Shown here piece by piece: positions 26,047 through 34,906 of a stretch of 64,000 nt of DNA. Each line of letters opens with the position of its first letter. The first letter of the stretch is position 1. Made by a program: the position numbers and the translations under genes. The DNA comes from AP-15 sp963755435 (GTDB taxonomy: Bacteria; Pseudomonadota; Alphaproteobacteria; ATCC43930; CGMCC-115725). Under the pieces are notes generated by a model that had not been told where the DNA came from, did no database searches, and worked only from the letters and a program-made list of their open reading frames with translations. The stretch is from NCBI GenBank assembly GCA_963755435.1, contig CAVWJX010000009.1, forward strand, positions 142,347 through 206,346, in the 5' to 3' direction.

Positions 26047-27246
26047 ATGGCAGGTAAGTCGGCGCATTTCGGCCTGCGCGAGCGGCCGCCCACCCCGGCG
26101 ATCCGGCCGTTCGCGCTGCCGCCGCGGATGCAGCCGATGCTCGACCGCGCGCGCAGCGGCCTGGCCGAGCCGTTCCGCGGCGTCGCCGTCGCCGGCGAGT
26201 TGGCGCCGGGGCTGTTCGCGCTCGGCAAAACCGGCGTCTCGCTGGCCCCGCTGGTCGAGGCGGCGCGCGCGTTCTTGGCGGCGCTGACCCCGCCGCAGCG
26301 CGAGGCCGCGAGCTTCGCGATCGACGACGAGGCCTGGCGTAAATGGTCGAACATCCACCCGTGGCTGATGCGCCACGGGGTGTGCCTCGCCGATCTCGGC
26401 CACGACCAGCGCGAAGTCGCACTGGCGCTGCTGCGCGAGAGCCTGAGCGCTGCCGGCTATCAATCCGCCCGCGACGTGATGCGGCTCAACCAGCACGCGC
26501 TCGAGATCACCGGCAAGCCCGAGGAATATGGCGAATGGCTCTATTGGGTCAGCCTTTTCGGCACCCCCGCGCCGGATGCGCCATGGGGCTGGCAGATCGA
26601 CGGCCATCATTTGAACCTCAATTGCTTCGTGCTCGGCGATCAGCTGGTGCTGACGCCCAATTTCATGGGCTCGGAGCCGGTGCTGGCCCGCTCCGGCAAA
26701 TACCAGGGGACCCGCGTCTTCGCCGCCGAGGAGGAACGGGGCTATGCGCTAATGCGGGCACTCTCGGCCGAGGAGCGGCAGCGGGCGACGATCGGCCGGG
26801 ATCTGCCCGCCGAGCTCTTGACCGCCGCCTTCAACGACAACCGGCGGATCGACCCGGCTGGCATCCGCTATGATGAACTGCCGCCCGAGGGCCGCGACCG
26901 CCTCGAAGCGCTGCTGGCGACCTACACCGGGCGGATCCGCCCGGGCCACGCCGAGATCCGCTGGGCCGAAGCGAAGCGCCATTTGGGCGAGACGCGCTTT
27001 GCCTGGATCGGCGCCTTCGACGATGCGAGCCCGTTCTATTACCGCATCCTGAGCCCGGTGATCCTGGTCGAGTTCGACCATCAATCGGGCATCATGTACG
27101 ACAACGACCAGCCCTCGCGCGACCACATCCACACCGTCGTGCGCACCCCCAACGGCAACGATTACGGCAAGGACCTGCTGCGCCAGCACTACGCCCGCCA
27201 CGACCACGCCCACCCGATCGCGGCGCAGCGCCAGCCCGCGCCCTGA
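26047..27246 (+). CDS. DUF3500 family protein
   Basis: A 399-residue protein of the DUF3500 family. Recognisable segments are KWSNIHPWLMRHGVCLADLG, WGWQIDGHHLNLNCFVLGDQ (a HHL/N motif), VLTPNFMGSEP, GEAEIRWAE-like GHAEIRWAEAKRHLGETRFA, and a His-rich C-terminus (IMYDNDQPSRDHIHTVVRTP, YARHDHAHPIA). The conserved His and Asp suggest a metal site, but no activity is established for the family; relatives occur with catabolic genes. The ATG at 26047 has AGGAGGAG upstream. No signal peptide is seen, whereas some relatives are exported. Confidence 0.8.
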   Translation: MAGKSAHFGLRERPPTPAIRPFALPPRMQPMLDRARSGLAEPFRGVAVAGELAPGLFALGKTGVSLAPLVEAARAFLAALTPPQREAASFAIDDEAWRKWSNIHPWLMRHGVCLADLGHDQREVALALLRESLSAAGYQSARDVMRLNQHALEITGKPEEYGEWLYWVSLFGTPAPDAPWGWQIDGHHLNLNCFVLGDQLVLTPNFMGSEPVLARSGKYQGTRVFAAEEERGYALMRALSAEERQRATIGRDLPAELLTAAFNDNRRIDPAGIRYDELPPEGRDRLEALLATYTGRIRPGHAEIRWAEAKRHLGETRFAWIGAFDDASPFYYRILSPVILVEFDHQSGIMYDNDQPSRDHIHTVVRTPNGNDYGKDLLRQHYARHDHAHPIAAQRQPAP

Positions 27247-27451
27247 GGCGCCGCGCGGTTCGCTCCCACCATTCCCGCGAAAGCGCAGGAAGCTTGGCGG
27301 CCCGATCAATGCTCGCCATGGCGCGAAAGCTGCTGACCGCGGTGGGGCAACTGGCGGGAACATGCTTGGTTTTTGGTGTTTACGGGCGGCAGCGTCTCGG
27401 GGCGCGTCGAACACACCATCAATCTATCTTGTCGGAAAGCCGAAAAGAAAA

Positions 27452-27471
27452 GGGGCCGCCGAAGCGGCCCC
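27452..27471 (-). terminator. rho-independent terminator of the ThDP enzyme gene
   Basis: Read on the minus strand, GGGGCCGC-TTCG-GCGGCCCC forms a perfect 8-bp stem with a stable TTCG tetraloop, followed by TTTTCTTTTC. It lies about 65 bases past the stop at 27538, in the right orientation to end that transcript. It is the clearest intrinsic terminator in the window. Confidence 0.9.
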
Positions 27472-27537
27472 CAAATTCGTGGATGGCCGGGCCGAGCCCG
27501 GCGATGCCAGCTTTGTGCCGTTACGGTCGCAAACTGG

Positions 27538-29196
27538 TCAGCTGTGCCAGCGGAAGGCTTGCGGTTTGCGGGCGGAGCCTTGGCTGAGCACGATGTTGAC
27601 GAGGGCGGGGCCACGGTGGTTCATCGCCTCGTCGAGCGCGCCCTTGATGTCCTTCGGGTCCTCGACAAAAAAGCCCTTCCCGCCAAACGCTTCCATGACC
27701 TTGTCATAACGCGCGCCGTAGATCAGGGTGTTCGGCCGCATGTTGAACATCGGGTTTTCCGGGATCTCCTCCATGCCGGGGCCGATGCCGCCATTGTTCA
27801 GAACCACGATCTTGACCGGAAGGTTGTAGCGACAGAGTGTCTCCATCTCCATGCCCGAAAAGCCGATCGCCGAGTTGCCCGACAGGTGGATGACCGGACG
27901 GTCGGGGTGCACGACGGCGGCGGCGATCGCCTGCCCGAGTCCCAGCCCCATCGTGCCGTAGGTGCCGGCATTAAGGCAGGCCTTGGCGCTGAACACCGGC
28001 AGCATCGTCAGCCCGATATCCATCGTGCCGGCGCCCTCGGCCGACAGGATCGAGTTCCGCGGCATCCAGGCGGCGATGTCCTTGAAAGCGCGGTAGTAGG
28101 TCGCCGGGGCGCTGTCGTCGTCGATCTGCGGCTTGATCTGCGCGGCGTTCTCGGCCGCCTTCTTGGCGATCATCTGCCGCCACGGCGATTCCTTCGGGTG
28201 GAACCACTGGCTCCCGCTGAGCGCCTGGTTTAGCTGTTGCATGATCGCCTTGCCGTCGCCGACCAGCGCTACCTCGGTCGCCTTGTTGTGGCCGATCTCC
28301 TCGGGGGCGATGTCGAGCTGGATGACCTTCATGTCCTTGGCGTAGCGCGGCGGCTGACCGAAATGGAAGATCCAGTTGAAGCGCGCGCCCATCAGGAACA
28401 CGACATCGGCGTTCTGCAACGCGAGGGTGCGAGCGGCCGCGACCGACAGCGGGTGGTCGTCGGGCATGATCCCCTTGCCCATCGGCGAGCGCAGGAAGGG
28501 CAATTGCGTCTTCTCGATAAAGGAGCGCACCTCGCTCTCGGCATTGGCCCAGGCCATCCCCTTGCCGACCAGAACGAGCGGCCGCTCGGCGCGCTCGAGC
28601 AGATGCAAGGCCTCCTCGACGTTGTCCTGGGGTGCGATCGTGCGCGGCGGATCGGGGGTCTTCTGGACCTGCACGACTTTGTCGAGATCGCATTTGCCGG
28701 TGATGATGTTGTCTGGCATGTCGAGATAGGTGCCGCCCGGCCGGCCATAGATCGCGTGTCGGGTCGCCATCTCGACGTAGTACGGGATGCGCTCGACCGT
28801 ATCGATCGCATGCGCGAACTTGCACAACGGCGAGGCGATCACGACCTGGCGCTCTTCCTGGAAGGCGCCCATGCCGCCGCGATAGGTCTCCGAAGCGCCG
28901 CCGATCAGGATCATCGGCCAGCAATTCTGCTGCGCGTCGGCGAGCCCAGCGAGACCGTGAACGACGCCCGGGCCGGTGACGACGATGCAGGCGCCGGGCC
29001 GCCCGGTCAGATAGCCGTAGGCGCGCGCCGCATAGGAAGCGGCCTGCTCGTTGCGCATGCCGATATAGGCGACACCTTCCTTTTGCGCCGCGGCGGCGAT
29101 CGGCCCGACGGGAAACCCGACGACCCCGAACAAATGGTCGATACCCTGCTGCTTCAGGCTCCTCGCCATCAAGGTGGCGCCGTCGATCTCAGCCAT
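27538..29196 (-). CDS. ThDP enzyme, 2-hydroxyacyl-CoA lyase / oxalyl-CoA decarboxylase-like
   Basis: A 552-residue thiamine-diphosphate enzyme. The N-terminal domain (GVVGFPVGPIAAAAQ, YIGMRNEQAASYAARAYGYL with the catalytic Glu, TGRPGACIVVTGPGVVHGLA, CWPMILIGGASET) fits the 2-hydroxyacyl-CoA lyase / oxalyl-CoA decarboxylase group better than acetolactate synthase. It would cleave 2-hydroxyacyl-CoA or decarboxylate oxalyl-CoA. In the cofactor domain, the usual GDG/GDS metal motif reads SGNSAIGFSGMEMETLCRYN, so the Mg-binding Asp is Asn. GGGAGAG before the ATG sets the start. The gene stands alone with its own terminator and no CoA-transferase neighbour, so the substrate stays open. Confidence 0.82.
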   Translation of the reverse strand: MAEIDGATLMARSLKQQGIDHLFGVVGFPVGPIAAAAQKEGVAYIGMRNEQAASYAARAYGYLTGRPGACIVVTGPGVVHGLAGLADAQQNCWPMILIGGASETYRGGMGAFQEERQVVIASPLCKFAHAIDTVERIPYYVEMATRHAIYGRPGGTYLDMPDNIITGKCDLDKVVQVQKTPDPPRTIAPQDNVEEALHLLERAERPLVLVGKGMAWANAESEVRSFIEKTQLPFLRSPMGKGIMPDDHPLSVAAARTLALQNADVVFLMGARFNWIFHFGQPPRYAKDMKVIQLDIAPEEIGHNKATEVALVGDGKAIMQQLNQALSGSQWFHPKESPWRQMIAKKAAENAAQIKPQIDDDSAPATYYRAFKDIAAWMPRNSILSAEGAGTMDIGLTMLPVFSAKACLNAGTYGTMGLGLGQAIAAAVVHPDRPVIHLSGNSAIGFSGMEMETLCRYNLPVKIVVLNNGGIGPGMEEIPENPMFNMRPNTLIYGARYDKVMEAFGGKGFFVEDPKDIKGALDEAMNHRGPALVNIVLSQGSARKPQAFRWHS

Positions 29197-29516
29197 GTTT
29201 CTCTCCCGTGTGTTGGGGCGGACCGCGACCGATGTGCGAGACGCCGCCGGGCCCGGTTGTCGAAGAAGTCTGCGCGGCAGAGATTACGCGCTTATCACGG
29301 GCCGGGGAAAGGCTTATCCGGAATAGGGAGCTTGCCGCCGGCCGGTCACGCGCCAATAGCAGCCGATGTGCCCGCGGCGGATCGCGCCGACCATTCTTCG
29401 ATGGCCTGAGCGGCGGTGAGCCGGCGGTCGCCGGGATCGCCATCGGGCGTTACCCAGCGGTTTCGGCCCGCGGGTTCGCCCAAATTGGCGGCCGGACGGC
29501 GTCGGGCGGTCGGCGG
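29197..29516. other. gap between the ThDP enzyme and the ISAs1 transposase
   Basis: A 320-base stretch without a supportable gene. The part next to 29196 must hold the promoter of the ThDP enzyme gene, and the part next to 29516 should include one end of the ISAs1-type element. I could not find a matching inverted repeat by eye. The plus-strand reading frame here continues through the transposase gene and looks like chance GC-rich open frame. Confidence 0.5.
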
Positions 29517-30623
29517 TCAGGCCTGGGTGATCAGCTGTGCCAGGTAATCGTTCTTCCAGGCGGCGAGGTTGATCTTGCCGCGCAGCGAGACCTTGGAGCG
29601 GTCGTTATGCATCAGGTTCAGAGCCATGTGCCGCAAGATCGCCAGGTTGTAGGGACTGTTGTCCATGCGGCTCCTGACCTGGCTCTCGTTCATGACGACG
29701 TTCAGCACCCAGTGCAGGCGGTTCTCCACGCCCCAATGCGAGCGTACCGCCTGGCCCAGGCGCTCGGGCGACAGCGGCGCGCTCAACAGGTAATAGGCCG
29801 TCTCGGTCGTAGTCCGGGGTGCGGTCTTGCCGGTCGTGGCACGGGTGCGGACAACCCGGCCAATCGCGGCCAGGCCCGGCCACTGGTGGCGCTCCTGCAG
29901 CAGTTCGATGTCGGTCGAAACCAGGCTGGTGCGGGTCTCGAACCGGCCATGATCGTTGTCGGTGGTCGAATGGCTCGCGGCCTTTCGGTGCTGGGGAGCG
30001 GCGAAAAGGCGGATCACATCGGCATGCAGCGCGTGATGGTTGCCTTTGAGCGCCAGCACATAATCGCCGCCGCGACAGACGATCCGGCGGCCGATGTCGC
30101 GCTGGCAATTGAGCGCGTCGGTGGTGACGATCCTACCCTGCAGCGCCAGCATGTCGATCAGCTTGGCGACCGCGGTGGTTTCCCTGGTCTTGGCCGTCGT
30201 CGCAATCTGGGCCAGCACCAGGCGGGTGTCGCAGCACCAGGCACTGATCATGTGCAGCGCCGATCCCGGATGGCTCGGATCGATCGGCCGGCGCAATACT
30301 TTGCCGTCGATGGCAATGACCCCGGTGCAGGTCTCGCTGAACCGCGCCATGAACTTTTGGAAGCAGGCGCGGAACTGGTCGGGATCGAGCTGACGAAACA
30401 CCCGGCTGAAGGTGTCGTGGCTCGGCACCCCGTTTTTGAGCTGCAAAAAGTTGCCGAGAAACTCTTGCTTGGCCTCGGCAAAGACCGCCATGTCGACCGC
30501 GGTCTGGCCGCCGGAGAGGACGGCGCACAGCGCGATCATCAGAATTTCCCAAAGGTCGTGGCGTCTGGCCCCGCCAGAGCGCGGGTCCTTCAGCTCCCCA
30601 AAACAGTCGCCCAGCCCTTGCAT
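29517..30623 (-). mobile_element. ISAs1-family transposase, apparently intact
   Basis: A 368-residue DDE transposase of the ISAs1 (H-repeat-associated) family. It has the N-terminal associated domain (FGELKDPRSGGARRHDLWEI, LMIALCAVLSGGQT), the catalytic start VIAIDGKVLRRPID, then IVTTDALNCQRDIGRRI with GGDYVLALKGNHHALHADVI (the second Asp region), and RSHWGVENRLHWVLNVVMNE with the catalytic Glu, ending LRHMALNLMHNDRSKVSLRG. The ATG at 30623 has GGAGGG upstream. The frame is complete, so the element may still move, although I could not define its terminal repeats. It separates the ThDP enzyme gene from the PP-loop/BTAD pair. Confidence 0.88.
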
Positions 30624-31359
30624 GGTACCCTCCGCAGCGCTGCGACATGCCTCAATGCGACCGCCAACGTCGCTGTCGGTAGCAGCCGAACCGCCGCCGC
30701 GGCCGCCGGCGAGGCGGCGATCTAAATATCGGCAAGGTTCCGAACCAGTCTTTCCAAGTGAAGAGGCCACCTAGAGCAGCAATCGATCGGTCTCCGGCAG
30801 TTTGGCATGTTTGCCTCTTCGCCCTAGCCGGAGCGCAACCGCTTTGTAAGCTTGGCTGAAACGATGAGAGCCTATTGCAGAAACCCGTCCGCATTGTCGG
30901 TGGCCGCCGCTTTGTTTCGTTCGTCGGGGCAAAGAATTTCGCGGACTCGGTCAGCGATCCGTCGCCAATTGCGTCACCGCTCCGTCAAAAGTGATTTCGC
31001 CTCTTATTTAACATGTGATGCATCCAATTCAGCTTGGGATGCGTGCCGCGGGCCATCGATTTAGGTTACCGATAATGGTATTGTGCATATATGCTACACG
31101 TATAGGGAGTTATTCGGGAAGGCCCTTGCGCAAACGAGGCACGTCGGAACGGGTCTGCACGCTGGCGGCGAGGCTCGCCTAATGCGAAAGCATCGCTCGG
31201 CCATTTGTCGTATTGATTTTGCCTGACGACCGCCGGGACGTTTTTCTGACGGCTGCGACGCTAATCTTAATCAATCGACGGCGGCAGCGGTCGTAGCCTG
31301 ACGCCGGCCCACCGAAGACCCGAATACCCCGAGCCAACCCATATGGGGGTGATGCTCCG
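30624..31359. other. 736-base non-coding gap upstream of the PP-loop gene
   Basis: No gene can be supported here. The stretch from about 30990 to 31110 is AT-rich against the surroundings and holds the palindrome GCATATATGC (31085-31094) inside TGTGCATATATGCTACA, a possible operator. The left part probably includes the right end of the ISAs1 element. This gap would carry the promoter of the PP-loop gene that starts at 31360. Confidence 0.5.
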
Positions 31360-32577
31360 ATGCTGATTAGAAATCTTGCCCAGAGGGTGACCGGCGAAGC
31401 GCGGATCAGCTCCGCGACCGTCAGCTGGGAGGATCGGGACTTTCCCGATCAGGTGCTGAGCTTCGAGATCGGGGACGAGGGTGGCACAACCGGGGAGGGC
31501 GAGGCTGGCGATGAATGCCACCCGCGGCCCAGCGCCGACGCGTTTCTCGCCGCCTGCTTTCCTCTCGCCGCGGTCCACGGTGAGAAGCGGGTGCGCATCG
31601 AAGACCGGCCCTGCCCGATGCTGGTCGAGGGGCTGCGCACCGTCCATGCATGGTGGTCGAGCTGGGGCGGGATGCCGCCCCTGGCGCCCGAGATCGAGGC
31701 GGCGGGCGACGGCCCGCGCCCGGGTGCGGGCCGGCGCGCCAACCGGGATGCGGGCGGCGAGCGGCGCGGCGCCTGCTTTTTATCGGGTGGGGTAGACGGT
31801 CTGCACATGCTGATGCGCAATCACCGCGCCTACGATCCGGACGACCCCGCCTATATCCGCACGGCATTGTTCATCCACGGGTTCGACATCGGCAAAAAGG
31901 CCTGCAATCCGGAGAATGAGCATTATCGGATGGCTCTGGGCCGGCTCAGATCGCTGGCCGTCGAGACCGGGATCCGGATCGTCCCGTGCCGCACCAATCT
32001 GCGTCATTTGCCGACCCTGCCGGGCTTTTGGACGCACCGCCAGAATGGGTCGGCATTGGCGGCCGTCGGACATGCCGCAATCCGCGGGCCGGCTTATCTG
32101 TTCATCGGCAGCACCTATCATTTGGCCGAGCTGGTGCCGCTCGGCTCGCATCCCGCTGTCGACGTCCAATTCTCCAGCCAGCGCATCAGCTTCGTTCACG
32201 AAGGGGCGCGCTTTTCGCGGGTCGATAAGGTGCGCGAGCTGGCGAGCTGGCCGGGCGCCCTCGCGGCGTTGCGGGTCTGCCCGGCCAACCGCGCCGGCGC
32301 GGCCAATTGCGGGGCGTGCGAGAAATGCCTCGAGACCCGGCTCGAGCTGTTGGCCGCCGGTATCGATGAAACTCCCGCCTTCGGGCCGAGTGCGACGCCG
32401 ATCGAGCTGTGGGAAGCGGCCGAGCCGGTGCCGAGCTTCGACCGCGCCCTGCGCTACCAGGCATTGCTGGCGCCGCTGCAAGCGCGCGGCTTCGGCGCTC
32501 TTTGTCGGATACTCGAAGAAAAGATCGGCGCCTATCGCCAACAAGTCCGCCAAGGCGTGAGGTGGCCCGAAATTTGA
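31360..32577 (+). CDS. PP-loop ATPase, QueC-like, with zinc-binding cysteines
   Basis: A 405-residue protein. Residues 142-147 read SGGVDG, the PP-loop of N-type ATP pyrophosphatases (normally SGGxDS), in the context GACFLSGGVDGLHMLMRNHR. Then come TALFIHGFDIGKKACNPE, a substrate-region GSTYHLAELVPLGSHPAVDV and LRVCPANRAGAANCGACEKC. Cys307, 317, 320 and 323 match the C-x9-C-x2-C-x2-C zinc site of QueC. The first 130 residues are unlike QueC. QueC makes preQ0; relatives serve in antiphage systems (Qat, some CBASS) and peptide-modifying pathways. The role here is unknown. The Gly in place of the PP-loop Ser may alter catalysis. It lies 126 bases before a BTAD regulator on the same strand. Confidence 0.72.
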   Translation: MLIRNLAQRVTGEARISSATVSWEDRDFPDQVLSFEIGDEGGTTGEGEAGDECHPRPSADAFLAACFPLAAVHGEKRVRIEDRPCPMLVEGLRTVHAWWSSWGGMPPLAPEIEAAGDGPRPGAGRRANRDAGGERRGACFLSGGVDGLHMLMRNHRAYDPDDPAYIRTALFIHGFDIGKKACNPENEHYRMALGRLRSLAVETGIRIVPCRTNLRHLPTLPGFWTHRQNGSALAAVGHAAIRGPAYLFIGSTYHLAELVPLGSHPAVDVQFSSQRISFVHEGARFSRVDKVRELASWPGALAALRVCPANRAGAANCGACEKCLETRLELLAAGIDETPAFGPSATPIELWEAAEPVPSFDRALRYQALLAPLQARGFGALCRILEEKIGAYRQQVRQGVRWPEI

Positions 32578-32703
32578 CCGCCGTCGGCGAGAGTTCTGGC
32601 GACATTCCTCTTGCTGGCGCCAGCAGCTCGCTTCAAAGTGGTCAAATGGAAATCAATTTTTCGTGATCGTAATCGGCACTGGAATTGATAGCCGCACATT
32701 GGG

Positions 32704-34815
32704 ATGGTAGCGATGGCATTGCTGATCGGCCTTCTCGGACCTCTGATCATCGAAGGCGAGGATCGCCAGTTCGGAAAGGTCCCGCGAAAGGCGCGGGCTC
32801 TGCTCGCCTATATGGCGGCCCAGCGCGGCCGTGCAGTCAGCCGCGAACGGCTCTCCGATCTGCTGTGGCCCTATCAGGGATCGGATCAGGCGCGCCACAG
32901 TCTGCGCAATTGTCTGTTGGAGTTGCGAAAGGCGTTGGCGCCGACCGCCGGCCGCCACCTGGCCGCCGAGTTCGCCAATTGCCGGCTTCAGGCGGTCGAC
33001 GTCGACATCGAACATTTCGAGCGGCTGTCGCGTTCGTCGAACCGCGCCGAATTGCTCGCCGCGGCGGAGCTCTATCGCGGCGAATTCCTGGCCGACTTCG
33101 TCATCGATTCCGAACCGTTCCAGGACTGGCTCGCCGCCGAGCGGGATCGCACGCTCGACCTCATTTGCACGGTGCTGCAGCGCCTGACTACGCTGCAGGA
33201 CCAGGCCGGCGAGCATGATGCGGCGATCCAATCGGCGCGCCGGCTGGCCGGGCTCGATCCGCTCTCGGAGATCGGCCAGCGGGCGCTGATCCGCGCTTAT
33301 GCGCATGCCGGCAGGCGGCCGGAGGCGCTCCGACAGTACCGCACCTGCGCCGAGATCCTGAAGCGCGAACTGGGCGTGGCGCCAGACGCCGAAACACAGG
33401 CCCTGGCCAACGAAATCGCCCATTCCGGCGCGATCGGCGAGGGCGCTCCGGCCGGCCGCAGCGTCGAGATGCCGTATCGCGACATGGCGGCCGTGCCGAA
33501 CCCGCTCGACCGGTCCGCGAACCCCGGCTTGGCGGTCAAACCATCGCTCCACAGATATCCGGCGCCGATCGAAAAAAGGGCGGCCGCGCAATGGCCTTGC
33601 GTGCTGCCGAGCGTTGCCGTGGCGGTGGCGCCGCTGCGCAATCTGACCGGCGATCCCAAGCAGCAATATCTGGTCGAGGCGTTCTCCGACGACCTGGTCA
33701 CCGATCTATTGCGCCACGGCCGCGGACTGGCGCTGGCCCGGATCAACGACGAGCGACGGCCGCCCGGCCCGCCGGCGCGGATGGCCGATGCCGAGACCGA
33801 ATACGTCGTTACCGGCAGCGCCCAGCGCAGCGGCCCGGCGACGTTGCGGGTCAACATGCAGATCACCAAGGCCACCGGGGAATATTGCTGGGCGGATCGC
33901 TATGAGTTCGATCCCGACGAGCTCGAACCAATCCAGACCGAGATTACCCGCCGGATCTCCCGCGAGCTTCACCTCCTCGTGTTGCAACAGGCGAGCCGCC
34001 GCGCCGCACTGGCCGCCGGTGACGAGTTCGGGGTCAATGAGTGCCTTTCGCGGGCGACGAATGCGCTCAAGGGCAGGATCACCCCGGAGCTCACCGCCGA
34101 AGCGCAAAGCTGGCTCCTGAGCGCGCTCGCCAGCGATCCACGCAATGTCGAAGCGCTGACCGGGCTCGCGTTCACCTGCCAGCACGTCGTCAGCCAACCC
34201 TGGTGGGGCGATCCGCAGGCCGTGGCAATTGCCTCCGATCTGGGGCGTGAAGTTGTCGGGCTGGCGCTGGCGCTGGCGCCGGGGCACGCCATCGCCCATT
34301 GCATCCAGGGAATGCTGCGCTCGGCGGCCGGGCAGCTGGCCGAGGCGGATGAGGCGTTCGAGCGCGCCCTCCTCGCCGACCGGCGGTTGGGCATCGCCCA
34401 TGCCTTCGCCGGCTACAACGCGGTCTTTCGCGGTCACGCCGAAGAGACCATGCCCGCGGTCGAGCGCGCCATGCGCCTCGACCAGACCGATCGCCGTTGC
34501 AGTACCTGGTTTTTCTTTGGCGGGTTCGCCGAGCTCCTGCTTGGCCGCACCGAAGCCTCGATCGCCCTGCTGCGCAAATCCCTCGATCGCAATCCGATCT
34601 ATGGCAGCGCGCAGCTGTTCCTGATGGCGGCGCTGTCCTCGAGCGGGCGGGCCAGCGAAGCCGTCCGGATCGCGGCATCGTTCCGCGAGCATTACCCCGA
34701 ATACCGCCTGAATTCATTCGAGCAGCTGTGGCTGTCGCGATCGAACTCGCCGGTCTATCGTTCCCAGATCGCCCCGGTGTTCGAAAGCATCCGCGGCCTT
34801 GGCGCCGCAGGCTGA
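32704..34815 (+). CDS. large BTAD/SARP-type regulator with TolB-like and TPR domains
   Basis: A 703-residue signalling protein. Residues 5-90 form a winged helix (IGLLGPLIIEGEDRQFGKVP, KARALLAYMAAQRGRAVSRE, LLWPYQGSDQARHSLRNCL). Residues 95-235 are a bacterial transcriptional activation domain (AAELYRGEFLADFVIDSEPF, ALIRAYAHAGRRPEALRQYR, CAEILKREL). A TolB/CadC-like middle (VAVAPLRNLTGDPKQQYLVE, AFSDDLVTDLLRHG, ETEYVVTGSAQRSG) follows, then TPR repeats to the end (AIAHCIQGMLRSAAGQLAEA, SIALLRKSLDRNPIYGSAQ). It has no membrane segment. Such proteins regulate a nearby or distant gene set in response to an unknown signal. The obvious partner is the PP-loop gene just upstream. ATGs at 32704 and 32713 are both possible. 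Confidence 0.88.
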   Translation: MVAMALLIGLLGPLIIEGEDRQFGKVPRKARALLAYMAAQRGRAVSRERLSDLLWPYQGSDQARHSLRNCLLELRKALAPTAGRHLAAEFANCRLQAVDVDIEHFERLSRSSNRAELLAAAELYRGEFLADFVIDSEPFQDWLAAERDRTLDLICTVLQRLTTLQDQAGEHDAAIQSARRLAGLDPLSEIGQRALIRAYAHAGRRPEALRQYRTCAEILKRELGVAPDAETQALANEIAHSGAIGEGAPAGRSVEMPYRDMAAVPNPLDRSANPGLAVKPSLHRYPAPIEKRAAAQWPCVLPSVAVAVAPLRNLTGDPKQQYLVEAFSDDLVTDLLRHGRGLALARINDERRPPGPPARMADAETEYVVTGSAQRSGPATLRVNMQITKATGEYCWADRYEFDPDELEPIQTEITRRISRELHLLVLQQASRRAALAAGDEFGVNECLSRATNALKGRITPELTAEAQSWLLSALASDPRNVEALTGLAFTCQHVVSQPWWGDPQAVAIASDLGREVVGLALALAPGHAIAHCIQGMLRSAAGQLAEADEAFERALLADRRLGIAHAFAGYNAVFRGHAEETMPAVERAMRLDQTDRRCSTWFFFGGFAELLLGRTEASIALLRKSLDRNPIYGSAQLFLMAALSSSGRASEAVRIAASFREHYPEYRLNSFEQLWLSRSNSPVYRSQIAPVFESIRGLGAAG

Positions 34816-34906
34816 AGGGGGGCTTGTCCGGCGTCAGGCGATGACCGGGCGATGCGCCGGCCCGATCGGGCGGTCCGCCTAGCCGCGCGCGCCCCGGGCG
34901 GAGATG

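Noticed and set aside
29208..30725. 505-codon plus-strand frame over the ISAs1 transposase
   Set aside because: Antisense to a complete transposase; no motif and no good start.
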